NCBI RefSeq assembly: GCF_024213375.1
Contig: NZ_JANAVJ010000016.1
Span: forward strand, 1-64,000
Source: Paenibacillus sp. MZ04-78.2
GTDB taxonomy: Bacteria; Bacillota; Bacilli; Paenibacillales; NBRC-103111
Direction: 5' to 3'
Length of the DNA: 64,000 nt
Shown here: piece after piece, positions 1-7,651 of the stretch
How positions within the stretch are numbered: position 1 is the stretch's first letter
How the letters are laid out: every line of letters begins with the position of its first letter
Program-made: the position numbers and the translations under genes
Notes under the pieces: model-generated
What the model was told of the DNA's origin: nothing
Seen by the model: only the letters and a program-made list of their open reading frames with translations
Database searches by the model: none

Positions 1-140
1 CAAAACACGAACAAGCTCGGAGAGAATGGATTCAGGCCATAGCTTTCCTGGACGAGAGCAGCGAGTCCATCGATGGACTTGCGCAAATCCGTGGCGCCAA
101 CAGCCAGATAGACAGGATGCGCGCTTGAAACCGTCAGCAT
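1..140 (-). CDS. tnpB: IS66 family accessory protein TnpB (partial, N-terminus only)
   Basis: The minus strand from the ATG at 140 encodes MLTVSSAHPVYLAVGATDLR followed by KSIDGLAALV, then runs off the window edge after about 46 residues. The DLRKSIDGL segment is characteristic of the IS66 Orf2/TnpB family. TnpB is needed for IS66 transposition, but its biochemical role is not well defined. The start codon overlaps the tnpA stop (ATGCTGA), which indicates translational coupling. Whether the gene is intact cannot be judged here. Confidence 0.85.
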   Translation of the reverse strand, partial: MLTVSSAHPVYLAVGATDLRKSIDGLAALVQESYGLNPFSPSLFVF

Positions 141-460
141 GATGGGCGTAACGCTTCGACCGCTTCACGAAGCAACTGCGGATCGAAGCCTTTTTGGAGT
201 GTGATGCTGGCAGGCCCGACATGAATGACAAGCGAAGAGGATGCAGGGGGAGTGGCAGGCTCCGTAACGGTAACCGGAATAAAGCGCGCCGAAGAAACGG
301 TGTCTGACACGGCGATTTTTTTGAGTTTCCGAGTCCAATATTTCATTTGTTCCAACGTGACGTGATTGTCGCTGCACCATGCTGCCATCGTTAATCCGCT
401 GGCCTGATAGGCAGCAATCCGTTCCGCCCACTCGTTTTGTCGTTGATCTCTTTTACTCAT
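134..460 (-). CDS. tnpA: IS66 family accessory protein TnpA (Orf1)
   Basis: A 108-residue protein with the N-terminal layout of IS66 TnpA: WAERIAAYQASGLTMAAWC followed by a basic segment (MKYWTRKLKK). The first half is a predicted helix-turn-helix; the C-terminal half is variable. Length and position immediately before tnpB match the family. The ATG at 460 is preceded on the minus strand by GGGAGGTTGCCTC, a plausible ribosome binding site. It belongs to the mobile element and says nothing about the cargo except that the region has received insertions. Confidence 0.85.
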   Translation of the reverse strand: MSKRDQRQNEWAERIAAYQASGLTMAAWCSDNHVTLEQMKYWTRKLKKIAVSDTVSSARFIPVTVTEPATPPASSSLVIHVGPASITLQKGFDPQLLREAVEALRPSC

Positions 461-587
461 GAGGCAACCTCCCGTTCAAGATGCCTTCATTTTCTCATGA
501 GCTTGAGGTTCTTGAAAGGTGGGGAGTATTTGACGCTCACCTTGAAACGGAATAATAAGGATTTCAGTAGAAGAAGGAGAGATTTTA

Positions 588-743
588 ATGATGTACTCAG
601 TATTTAGAAATGGAAAGAAGATTGGCGAAATTCAACATCTGTACAACGCAGGAGATGTAATTTTTGTAGGTTTTTCTTCATATGAGATTCAATCGGTCTT
701 TGATGATAAACAAGAGTATATTTGTCGAGTCAATCACCTTTAA
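588..743 (+). CDS. Small hypothetical protein, 51 residues
   Basis: ATG ATG at 588/591 follows AGAAGGAGAGATTTTA, a strong ribosome binding site. The frame is open for 51 codons to TAA at 741. The product begins MMYSVFRNGKKIGEIQHLYN. It is short, soluble and slightly charged, with no recognisable domain; the opening pattern (short strand, GKK turn, strand) suggests a small beta-rich fold. It is the first gene inside the island after the IS66 end. Composition and codon use are AT-rich like the genes after it. Function unknown. Confidence 0.55.
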   Translation: MMYSVFRNGKKIGEIQHLYNAGDVIFVGFSSYEIQSVFDDKQEYICRVNHL

Positions 744-799
744 TAACAGGCTTTCTGAATAAACCAAATGAAAAACTGATTTCATTGGGGGGAGAATCA

Positions 800-994
800 A
801 TGGAGAGATTATATGAAGTTAAGTATAAAATAGTGACTAAGAGTTTTACTATGAGAATATGGATCGAAGAAAATGATGAATTAAATCTTAGAAAAATTAT
901 CAAAGAACGAATATGTAAAACTGATGAAGTTGATATTGAGAAAATAAAAATCATTTCAATTAAAGATGCGACTGTAACGACGGAATCCGAATAA
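800..994 (+). CDS. Small hypothetical protein, 64 residues
   Basis: The ATG at 800 sits just after GGGGGGAGAATCA, so it is preferred over upstream in-frame starts. The 64-residue product begins MERLYEVKYKIVTKSFTMRI and is rich in Lys, Glu and Ile, with no signal peptide or membrane segment. The alternating pattern of the first half suggests beta strands, followed by a helix (ELNLRKIIKERI). No family was recognised. It lies 57 bp after the 51-residue gene and 49 bp before the DUF2971 gene, in the same orientation, so the three may share a transcript. Confidence 0.55.
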   Translation: MERLYEVKYKIVTKSFTMRIWIEENDELNLRKIIKERICKTDEVDIEKIKIISIKDATVTTESE

Positions 995-1043
995 AATACT
1001 AGTTTCAATGTCATTGAATAATTGATTTGAGGGGGAATTATAA

Positions 1044-1949
1044 GTGAGTAATAACAAAGGAAATGCTGATGCAATCATGGTCTTGCATGAAATGTTTAAT
1101 AAGTTTTTTCGTGTTCCGTTTAATCCCAATCAATTGATTTATCATTATACAACTATGACTACATTGCAGAGTATTTTACATAATAAAGAACTTTGGCTTT
1201 CCAAAGCTGATTATATGAACGACTTCACCGAACTCCAATACTTTGGAACTTTAATGAAAAAACTGATTGATGAAGGAAGAATAAAAGCCTCTCAAGAAAT
1301 AAAAGATTTTGTATTGGCAATATTGAATGAATTCTTTGTGAATGAAAGAATGGCAAATGATAATTCGTTGTTTGTGTTATCTTTAAGTCAAAATCCTGAT
1401 TCTTTGGCGCTCTGGTATAATTATGCCACAAATGAAGGCTGTAATATCGGAATAAATACAGACACATTATCGGAACTTCTCATGTCAAGGGTTTCATCTG
1501 GATTAGGACAATGGACCGGAAAGGTTATTTATGATCCAGCAATTCAGATGCAAATATGTAAATATATAGTGCAGTGTATTCATAATTTAGTTCAAACGGA
1601 TAAGGTAGATATTATTAATTCACATAGAACAATAAGTTCGATTTTTCTCGCCGCAGCTTGTTTTATCAAAGACCCAGTGTTTAAACTGGAAGAAGAATTT
1701 AGGATGGTGATATTTACAACAGAAGCTATTGAAAAACTTGCTGTAAAATTTAGAGTAGCTAGAGGTTCTTTTATTCCTTATATTACTTTTCCCATTGTGA
1801 CAGATGATAATAAGTTAATTATTGATCAAATTACGATTGGTCCGAGAATTAGCATTGATACTGCTGAAAAAGGCCTTGAATATTACAAAAAGATTAATAA
1901 TCTTACAAACATCAAGATAGTGAAATCTGATGCGCCACTTAGATTTTGA
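1044..1949 (+). CDS. DUF2971 domain protein
   Basis: A 301-residue soluble protein starting at GTG 1044 behind GGGGGAATTATAA. Residues about 30-65 carry the DUF2971 signature: IYHYTTMTTLQSIL, then a short strand (ELWLS) and the ND(F)TE motif. A second conserved block, LSLSQNPDSLALWYNYA, follows near residue 110, and a block with EEEFRMVIF near residue 225. DUF2971 proteins are common in accessory regions and near defence genes; their activity is not established. No toxin or antitoxin partner could be named from sequence. Its neighbours are unknown small genes, so a role in the island's host-mobile element conflict is only an inference. Confidence 0.75.
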   Translation: MSNNKGNADAIMVLHEMFNKFFRVPFNPNQLIYHYTTMTTLQSILHNKELWLSKADYMNDFTELQYFGTLMKKLIDEGRIKASQEIKDFVLAILNEFFVNERMANDNSLFVLSLSQNPDSLALWYNYATNEGCNIGINTDTLSELLMSRVSSGLGQWTGKVIYDPAIQMQICKYIVQCIHNLVQTDKVDIINSHRTISSIFLAAACFIKDPVFKLEEEFRMVIFTTEAIEKLAVKFRVARGSFIPYITFPIVTDDNKLIIDQITIGPRISIDTAEKGLEYYKKINNLTNIKIVKSDAPLRF

Positions 1950-2018
1950 TATGCAAATCAAGAGTTTGATGATATTTTTTGAAAAACTTACATAGGAGAA
2001 AGATTTAAGAGGTGAGAT

Positions 2019-2669
2019 ATGAGCGAGTTTACATATGGGAATTTGATCGTTAACTATAATAAACCTATTATTAAAAAGTACTGTCCAATGGGAACCGCAA
2101 TTTGTTCATTAAATAACAATTGGATTGCATTTTTTACAAATGAAGACGGGGAAACAACCTCATCACCTTTTTTGGAAAGGATTTCGCTTGAAAGCCCTGT
2201 ATTGTATTTTTATAATTTGTCTGATCATTGTTGGGGTTATCAGATTTGGGACGAAGGCAGACTCTCATCATATTTACATTTTTCGTATGAATTCGATTCG
2301 GAGTTGTTGTTAAGTATTGCACAGGAAAGATATCCAGAGCAAGAATATATTGCTTCTTTTTTATTTGAGAATGACGAGGGTCAAAGAATTTATAAAGAGA
2401 TTGAGAAAGAATTAAGTGATCCTGTTATTTTTGAAAAGGCACTCAAGAAGCATTTTAATTCTGTTAAAGCTCAAGACTTTACGTTATTTGGCTTCAAGGA
2501 AGAAGAAATAGAGCTGCTTGTTGAGTTACTGTCTGTTGATACATATCTGGACTGTGAAGATGAACGGGATATTGTCAATGATTTTAAAAGATTAATAAGT
2601 ATCGAAGAAATGAGTTGGTATAGATTCGAGAGGATTGAACAAGATGATGAGGATTTTGAGTTTATTTAA
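2019..2669 (+). CDS. Hypothetical protein, 216 residues, acidic
   Basis: The ATG at 2019 follows AAGAGGTGAGAT. The product is acidic and soluble. The N-terminal half is beta-rich with many aromatics (WGYQIWDEGRLSSYLHFSYE); the C-terminal half is helical and strongly acidic, ending EQDDEDFEFI. There is no signal peptide, membrane segment or recognisable catalytic motif. The fold pattern recalls small immunity-type or cargo proteins of mobile islands, but no family was identified. It lies 69 bp after the DUF2971 gene in the same direction. Confidence 0.6.
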   Translation: MSEFTYGNLIVNYNKPIIKKYCPMGTAICSLNNNWIAFFTNEDGETTSSPFLERISLESPVLYFYNLSDHCWGYQIWDEGRLSSYLHFSYEFDSELLLSIAQERYPEQEYIASFLFENDEGQRIYKEIEKELSDPVIFEKALKKHFNSVKAQDFTLFGFKEEEIELLVELLSVDTYLDCEDERDIVNDFKRLISIEEMSWYRFERIEQDDEDFEFI

Positions 2670-2892
2670 TTTCGAAGTACTAAAAAACAAAAATGTCTAA
2701 GACACAAGTTTACCTCTTTATTTTGAAATCATTGCTATGTTATTTTTAAGATTTAATCACTGCAGCAGACATCTTCGGATATGTATTAAGACTAATGGTT
2801 CAGTGGATATTTCACATAAAATAACGGTTTTATACTCGTTGAGAAATGTAATTGACTTGATTTTAAACGAATTTGGGAAATGGGGAGATCAA

Positions 2893-3132
2893 ATGCTTGG
2901 TAAGATTGAAATTGAAATTTTAAAACACTTAAATCATGATAAGATTGGGTATCTGTTTGGGGCGGAAGATATTTGTAATCATTTTAGTCTGGATTATGAT
3001 GAATTCGTTCGAATCATAAATCGTCTGAAGAAAATGGGTTATATCTCCACCTATGAAACAACAGGAGAGAAATCAATTAACTCTGTGGGACTTAGTGATC
3101 GAGGAGCATCTTATGTAAAGAGCATGAAATGA
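2893..3132 (+). CDS. Small winged-helix DNA-binding protein
   Basis: The chosen ATG at 2893 follows GGGGAGATCAA; a longer frame begins at 2737 but has no supporting start signal. The 79-residue product has a helix-turn-helix pattern: ILKHLNHDKIGYLFGAEDIC, recognition-type helix DEFVRIINRLKKMGYIS, then a short wing with TGEKSINSVGLSDRGASYV. This is typical of MarR/PadR-like or winged-helix regulators that end with 'L(T/S)xxG'. It lies 27 bp before the metalloprotease gene, a pairing reminiscent of regulator/anti-repressor protease couples on mobile elements. The pairing inference rests on order alone. Confidence 0.6.
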   Translation: MLGKIEIEILKHLNHDKIGYLFGAEDICNHFSLDYDEFVRIINRLKKMGYISTYETTGEKSINSVGLSDRGASYVKSMK

Positions 3133-3159
3133 CGATTTCATTATGGAAGTAGGATATGG

Positions 3160-3891
3160 ATGAGCCAATATGCACTAACAGCTATCAAATATCTTTACGA
3201 ATTAGAAGAACATAAAAAGCACTTAATTCAAAAAGTGATTAATGAGGTTGTTTTACCTGAATCAGGTCTAATTATTATTGTTGATTCCGAGGACTATGAT
3301 TCCAATATTTATCCATCTTGGGGTGATCTTGGGCTACACATGAATCTGAGTAACGGGATTGAAGATATTAGCCCTCCTTATCTTTATGACCTAATGGTTT
3401 CGAGAAAATATTCGAATATTGTATGGCTTTCCGGCAGAACCTCCAAAGATATCCCAACTCTTGTTTGGAGCTTATCACATGAGTTGAGACATTATTATCA
3501 GGACAGTATTTCAAGTATAATATCGCGTTGTGGTTATTTTCTTTATCATACAATGGGTTTTATTGATTCCAATTTTACATACATGGATTTACCTCATGAA
3601 GTAGATGCTGAACTTTTTGGATGGGAGATTTCTAAAAAAGTACTTGGGGAAGAAGTGGCAGAAGAATTTATCCAAAAAATGATAAATAGGTATCCATCGT
3701 ATGCTAAACTGAGAGAATTTAAAGAAAGAGCCGAATATAATATGATTAAAGAGTTAATAAATGTTTTGAAAAAGTATAAAAACGAACTAATGATTGCTCA
3801 AATACTGGATCATGCTGATGAAATCACAAGACAATTTAAAATAAGTCAAGAAATTAATAATTTAGAATATTTATTACTGTATGGGCGATAA
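3160..3891 (+). CDS. HEXXH zinc metallopeptidase-like protein
   Basis: A 243-residue soluble protein with HELRH at about residues 107-111, matching the zinc-binding HEXXH, in the context WSLSHELRHYYQD. About 35 residues later LPHEVDAELFGW offers acidic residues that could be the third zinc ligand. This arrangement is seen in small cytosolic proteases of the gluzincin type and in ImmA/IrrE-like enzymes, although overall similarity to ImmA is not evident. There is no signal peptide. It follows the winged-helix gene by 27 bp, so cleavage or inactivation of that regulator is a reasonable but untested idea. The protease assignment is motif-based. Confidence 0.6.
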   Translation: MSQYALTAIKYLYELEEHKKHLIQKVINEVVLPESGLIIIVDSEDYDSNIYPSWGDLGLHMNLSNGIEDISPPYLYDLMVSRKYSNIVWLSGRTSKDIPTLVWSLSHELRHYYQDSISSIISRCGYFLYHTMGFIDSNFTYMDLPHEVDAELFGWEISKKVLGEEVAEEFIQKMINRYPSYAKLREFKERAEYNMIKELINVLKKYKNELMIAQILDHADEITRQFKISQEINNLEYLLLYGR

Positions 3892-3907
3892 AAAATCGTT
3901 TTTATAG

Positions 3908-3936
3908 GGTCTGTCAAGATTTTTGTGTAAACTCAT
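3908..3936. repeat. IS256-like terminal inverted repeat remnant
   Basis: GGGTCTGTCAAGATTTTTGT followed by GTAAACTCA resembles the terminal repeat of several Firmicutes IS256-family elements, whose outer ends read TTTACACAAAAATxTTGACA. No IS256 transposase is next to it. Instead it abuts the broken IS4-type transposase, and the reading frame of that pseudogene runs into it. It is read as the scar of a second, deleted element. The assignment is from memory of the family's ends. Confidence 0.45.
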
Positions 3937-4357
3937 TTAAAAAGCTTTCTCCCCAAGGGAGAAAAAAAAATTTCAGCGTAAAAATTGGCCGATCCGGTCG
4001 GGAAAGAAGACCGAGAGCTGGAGCAGAATCTGCCCCCAATTTTCGACGTGTCTTACGATTACATTTTTGGATAAGCAGATGAAAGAGCTCCTTGAAAACA
4101 GCGAAGGGTACCTCTGCTGCTTTGCTCGAAAAGCTAGAATAGTGAACCTGAATTAAGCCGCAGGAATGAGCGCAGTCAGCCCCTGCTCGGTAACCATCCC
4201 ATTGTTGATGAGCAGCCGTGCACCAATATTGTAGCAAGTCATATACCGTAAACTTACGGGCTTTGTCTTCATAACCTATCATTTGCACAATTGATTTGAC
4301 TTCTTCAAGACTCAGAATGGATTGAAGAACGGATGGAATCGTGATACAATTTTTCAT
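3914..4357 (-). pseudogene. Truncated IS4-family transposase (N-terminal fragment)
   Basis: From the ATG at 4357 (after GAGGCGATCTC on the minus strand) the frame encodes MKNCITIPSVLQSILSLEEV, then KFTVYDLLQYWCTAAHQQWD, then CNRKTRRKL, as found at the N-terminus of IS4-type transposases in Bacillales. After about 115 residues the similarity stops, and the remaining 30 or so residues are read through non-transposase DNA and the IS256-like end. The DDE catalytic domain is missing, so this is a remnant. It separates the plus-strand cargo genes from the SIR2 operon. Confidence 0.75.
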
Positions 4358-4358
4358 G

Positions 4359-4417
4359 AGATCGCCTCTTTCTCGAATCGGTTGGTGGTACAAACGATTC
4401 TACAGCAAAGGCGATCT
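4359..4417. repeat. Imperfect palindrome upstream of IS4 remnant
   Basis: AGATCGCCT at 4359-4367 is mirrored by AGGCGATCT at 4409-4417. Inside it GAATCG (375-380) pairs with CGATTC (395-400), both counted from 4000. The structure lies between the transposase start and the probable element end. It may be a transposase binding site or an mRNA hairpin that masks the ribosome binding site. Confidence 0.5.
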
Positions 4418-4439
4418 TTTTTCTACCATTTAGTGGCTA

Positions 4440-4807
4440 ATCAACAGGCCTGTTAAATTAATTAAGAAGTCGGAAAGGGAACATTTTAGGAAGAGATTCA
4501 GTTGGATTTTTAATTATTCAGCATGCCCCAATTAAACAATCATGGATTTAACAACCAAGTACCAATTAACGGAAATGGAATCGTAAGCATAAGATGAAAA
4601 AAATTTAGACATTCATCATGTTTTGCCTACGGAAAGATATCATAATCATCAGAATATAATACAAAGCCAATTGAACCTATCAATAGTAAATGATAATCAA
4701 TTTTTAAAAAGATACTTTGTTATACCAAGTCAAACCACTTCTTCTTAGTATGATGTTTGAATTGGAAAGACAAACAGAGTAACCAACATCTAGAAGTTGC
4801 TTGCTCA
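4440..4807. other. AT-rich gap between IS4 remnant and SIR2 operon
   Basis: About 370 bp of AT-rich sequence. No open frame with a ribosome binding site, no convincing hairpin plus T-tract terminator and no repeat longer than a few bases was seen. It lies downstream of the minus-strand SIR2 gene and probably contains its transcription end. Confidence 0.5.
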
Positions 4808-5584
4808 TTATAATCCTTTTCTTTTGATATAATTAATTAAAACTTTTATGGCTTTTGCGTAATTTCCATCAGTAACGCTCAATCCTATTACTTTAATGTT
4901 TTTTTTGTTTAATTCTTTAATCTCTTTTGTATCTGGATTAAACAATACTAAATAATGATCAGTTTGTAGAATTTCAATCAACTTTTCGTACATTTGAACG
5001 AAAAATTTATCTTTAAATGAGTATCCAATAAATAACAATGGTCTACTACCAACGATCACAGATAACTGAACTAATGTACCTTTTTTTGAATAAAGCTTAG
5101 TATAATCCTTTTTTGTAACAATCATTGAAGATTTCCGATTAATGTGACCATGCAGATGGATTATGCTATTTCCAGATGTCGACATATTTCTCAAATTCCC
5201 TATTTCATCCATACAAATGGGAGTATTGTAATCCCCTGCATCGGTCAAAAAGTGCTCCATAAGTAAATCATAATTGGTTGTGATGTAGAAATCAGCTTTA
5301 AGCTCTACAAAATCATAAAAATTATGTTCACTTTCATCTATTCCCAAGTTTGCTTTTATAATTATCTTAATAATTTCATCTTTTAATTGATCCTCATTGG
5401 AAATATATAGAGACTTATCCAATAAATAATCAAGTCCACCAAAAAAATCTCCTTCATCAATGAACTCACTATAGGCTTCTTTTTGAAATTCCTTAGAAAG
5501 AAATTCCTCTAACTCCCTAAGCAATTTTTCCCAGCTAGGCAAGCTAAATGGTGTTGAAACTCCAGCACCTAAAAAAGGAATTAT
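4808..5584 (-). CDS. SIR2-like (SIR2_2 type) NADase-like protein, start codon non-canonical
   Basis: The frame encodes IIPFLGAGVS at its very beginning, then TTNYD (about 102-106), HLHG (about 143-146) and FIGYS (about 175-179). These are the NAD-binding loop, conserved Asn, catalytic His and terminal loop of SIR2 domains. Short SIR2_2 proteins of this kind are NAD-depleting effectors in several anti-phage systems. No ATG, GTG or TTG occurs between the in-frame TGA (5611-5609) and the GAGVS motif; the first conventional start (TTG, 5542) would delete that motif. AAAGGA at 5599-5594 stands 9 nt before ATA (5584) and 12 nt before ATT (5581). A -1 shift out of the preceding gene's AAAAAA run is the alternative. 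The gene overlaps the end of that gene and is the last of three. Start uncertain; family firm. Confidence 0.75.
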   Translation of the reverse strand: MIPFLGAGVSTPFSLPSWEKLLRELEEFLSKEFQKEAYSEFIDEGDFFGGLDYLLDKSLYISNEDQLKDEIIKIIIKANLGIDESEHNFYDFVELKADFYITTNYDLLMEHFLTDAGDYNTPICMDEIGNLRNMSTSGNSIIHLHGHINRKSSMIVTKKDYTKLYSKKGTLVQLSVIVGSRPLLFIGYSFKDKFFVQMYEKLIEILQTDHYLVLFNPDTKEIKELNKKNIKVIGLSVTDGNYAKAIKVLINYIKRKGL

Positions 5585-6024
5585 AGCATTTTTTCCTTTC
5601 CTAGGTTTTCAAAGTTCTTAATTAGCTCATTCATGAAATATTTTTTTTCATTCTCACTTGCAAGATAGGATATGATTATCTCATAGTTTTTTCTAGTGAA
5701 ATTATAAACTCGATTTATTTCATGGTCGTCAATCTTCTCATGAAGAGTTTGATTACAAAACATACAATTATTGGATAAATTATTGGTCTCCTCTTCGCCA
5801 CGATTAATGTTACATGCATATTTAAATACTATATTTAAATAATTTTTGCTATGTAGCTTTTCACACAACAATATTCCTATTGTAGAGATTGTATCTAATA
5901 TATCATCATCATCAAAAGGATTCGTTCCGAATTTTTCCACAATGCGGGTCAAACAATCTAAAATCACTTCCTTGGGTTCTTTAGTTTCAGTTTCCACGGT
6001 AGTTATTAATATTTCTAATGACAT
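5581..6024 (-). CDS. Unknown small CxxC protein of the SIR2 operon
   Basis: A 147-residue protein starting at ATG 6024 behind AAGGAGATTATTC, a clear ribosome binding site. The start lies inside the end of the 436-residue gene (38-bp overlap). The N-terminal half is helical (EVILDCLTRIVEKFG); the middle has CMFCNQTLHEKIDDHE, a possible zinc-binding CxxC with nearby His; the C-terminus is helical and basic and ends NLGKEKML. No family was recognised. Its end overlaps the SIR2 frame, so the three products are probably made in fixed ratio. It could be an adaptor between the large protein and the SIR2 effector; that is inference from gene order. Confidence 0.7.
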   Translation of the reverse strand: MSLEILITTVETETKEPKEVILDCLTRIVEKFGTNPFDDDDILDTISTIGILLCEKLHSKNYLNIVFKYACNINRGEEETNNLSNNCMFCNQTLHEKIDDHEINRVYNFTRKNYEIIISYLASENEKKYFMNELIKNFENLGKEKML

Positions 6025-7297
6025 GATGAATAATCTCCTTATTATGATGTCTTGTTGCAAGTAGTGTTACCTTCAAATAATGTTTTTTAGCCTCTATGGT
6101 TGTTTGAATTACGTCATCATCTTCGTCATCATCAAGGTCAAAAAACCAAGACATTGACCACTTATCTAACTTCTTAGTATTCTCAAAATCAGTTAGTAAG
6201 CTATATAAAGTATCTGAGCTTGCAATGGGTCTTTTTGCGGTAGAAGTGCCAGTAGAACTCCTATTTGTTCTTGAATTCTTATAATTTATTTTTGTTGGAT
6301 AACCTATAAGGGATAACTCTCTAGCTTTCAATCTTAATGTTTTTTCATCCATATTTGTACTTACATATACGCCAAGCAAAAGTGCCTCAAGTTTTTTTTC
6401 TAAATTACTAATCTCATTATGTGTCGGTGCTGTCCCTATCTCCCCTAATTTTCTGGTCAGTTGTTTTACATTCCTTTTTATTAAATCATTTGTATTTTCA
6501 AATACTAATTTTTTTGAATCATCCATTAATATGTCAAATAAGTTTTTACAAAATTTGTACATCCCTTTTTGATCATTTGCCGAAGAAGTTTCCTCAAGAG
6601 TAATTCCAAGTAACAACGATACTTTTTCCTTCAAATAATTATGAAAATTAAAAACTGAATATTTGTTGTTTTCATCCAAATCGTCTTCGTCGTTTTCTAA
6701 ATCGTTCGATAATCCGACTGGATTTTTTGTATAAATAATGAAAGTTTTATTTATAAAATTTATTTCTACGGCTCCAAGTAAATATTCAGTTTTTACTTGA
6801 TCAGATTTTTTTCTAAATACATTTCTACCAAAAAGGAATCTTGCACCAGAGATTTCTTCTCCATGTTCTTGACAATCATAGGCTGCAATAAAGTTAGCTC
6901 CTGGTTTACTAACATTTATCGAATCCATTAGATAAAATCCCTTTTTATTTAAGAGATGGTGAATTGAATTCGTGAGATTCACTTTAAATTCATCAATAAG
7001 AGTTTCTACTCTTTTATAAAAAATCTCCTTTGAAACCTTTGAGGTTTTAGTGTTATATAGGTAAATATTTGTTAATCTGCCGTAGACAATATGCTCAAAG
7101 AAAACCTCATTAATTTTTTTTATTGTTGCTTTATCTCCCCTGTATTTTGTAATGAGATTTTCATAATAGTCTACAAAGTTGTCTTCTTCACCAAAATACT
7201 TGATCTTCTCTTCAACTGAAGACTTGAAAATTTTGAGCTTTGTATATTCATTAAATTTTGAACCCGCATATTCATAATGACTTTGATTAGCTTCCAT
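5987..7297 (-). CDS. Unknown 436-residue protein, first gene of the SIR2 operon
   Basis: The ATG at 7297 follows GAGGTGGCTT; a TTG at 7309 is a weaker alternative. The soluble product has a helical N-terminus (FKSSVEEKIKYFGEEDNFVD), a central beta-rich block (ANFIAAYDCQEHGEEISGAR, then FLFGRNVFRKKS), an acidic linker (NDLENDEDDLDEN), a second helical block, a Ser/Thr-rich linker (NRSSTGTSTAKRP) and a very acidic patch (DLDDDEDDD) near the end. No nuclease, helicase, NTPase or membrane motif was recognised. It is upstream of, and overlaps, the CxxC gene, which overlaps the SIR2 gene. In SIR2-based immunity the partner normally senses infection, so this protein is the likely sensor, by inference only. 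Confidence 0.7.
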   Translation of the reverse strand: MEANQSHYEYAGSKFNEYTKLKIFKSSVEEKIKYFGEEDNFVDYYENLITKYRGDKATIKKINEVFFEHIVYGRLTNIYLYNTKTSKVSKEIFYKRVETLIDEFKVNLTNSIHHLLNKKGFYLMDSINVSKPGANFIAAYDCQEHGEEISGARFLFGRNVFRKKSDQVKTEYLLGAVEINFINKTFIIYTKNPVGLSNDLENDEDDLDENNKYSVFNFHNYLKEKVSLLLGITLEETSSANDQKGMYKFCKNLFDILMDDSKKLVFENTNDLIKRNVKQLTRKLGEIGTAPTHNEISNLEKKLEALLLGVYVSTNMDEKTLRLKARELSLIGYPTKINYKNSRTNRSSTGTSTAKRPIASSDTLYSLLTDFENTKKLDKWSMSWFFDLDDDEDDDVIQTTIEAKKHYLKVTLLATRHHNKEIIHHVIRNINNYRGN

Positions 7298-7521
7298 AAG
7301 CCACCTCAAAATTGAGAATTTATTACATTATTCTTACTTATTCTACAAACCTTATCAATATCCTTTTCTAAGAAATTTTACATATGTTAGCATGAAAATG
7401 CATTTAAAAACAAAAAAACCTTAGCTATTCTTCGCATCGGTACTCTTTTTCTTGTTACAAAAGTAACCCTCTTTGTGATCAGGAGGGCTGAGCGAAAATA
7501 GCATGCTTTATTTTTTTAAAT

Positions 7522-7556
7522 CATCCCGATATATCCTTACCACGCACTCCACGTGC
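7522..7556. repeat. Direct repeat copy 1 (probable att site)
   Basis: These 35 bp are identical to 7663-7697. Read on the minus strand they encode the methyltransferase C-terminal segment HVECVVRIYRD and continue in frame as DLKK and a stop. This copy is therefore a duplicate 3' end of the rlmD-type gene, left outside the gene. The 3' end of rumA-type genes is a known insertion point for integrative elements in Firmicutes, so the pair is read as attachment-site duplication. Confidence 0.7.
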
Positions 7557-7651
7557 CTTGTGCATGAAAGGAATATATATTCCCGCACTCGACCCCTGCT
7601 TAATTTATTGTATGCGGGAACATACTGTCATTGATCTCCATCCGATCTGTG

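Larger units (their letters stand above)
1..540 (-). mobile_element. IS66-family insertion sequence, one end (partial)
   Basis: The block holds the first two genes of an IS66-type element (tnpA, then tnpB) in their usual overlapping order. On the minus strand, about 80 bp upstream of tnpA, the sequence reads GTGAGCGTCAAATACTCCCC ending at 540. This resembles the GTAAGCG-type terminal repeat of IS66 elements, so 540 is taken as the outer boundary. The rest of the element (most of tnpB, the tnpC transposase and the other end) lies beyond the left edge. The 540 boundary also marks a sharp drop in GC content into the island cargo. The family assignment is firm; the exact terminal base is inferred. 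Confidence 0.8.

Noticed and set aside
3160-3891. ImmA/IrrE-type protease naming for the HEXXH gene
   Set aside because: HEXXH alone is shared by many families, and the rest of the sequence does not match ImmA convincingly.
4808-7297. Naming the SIR2 operon as Thoeris, DSR, SIR2-HerA or short Argonaute
   Set aside because: No TIR, large scaffold, HerA ATPase or PIWI-like partner is encoded in or next to the operon.
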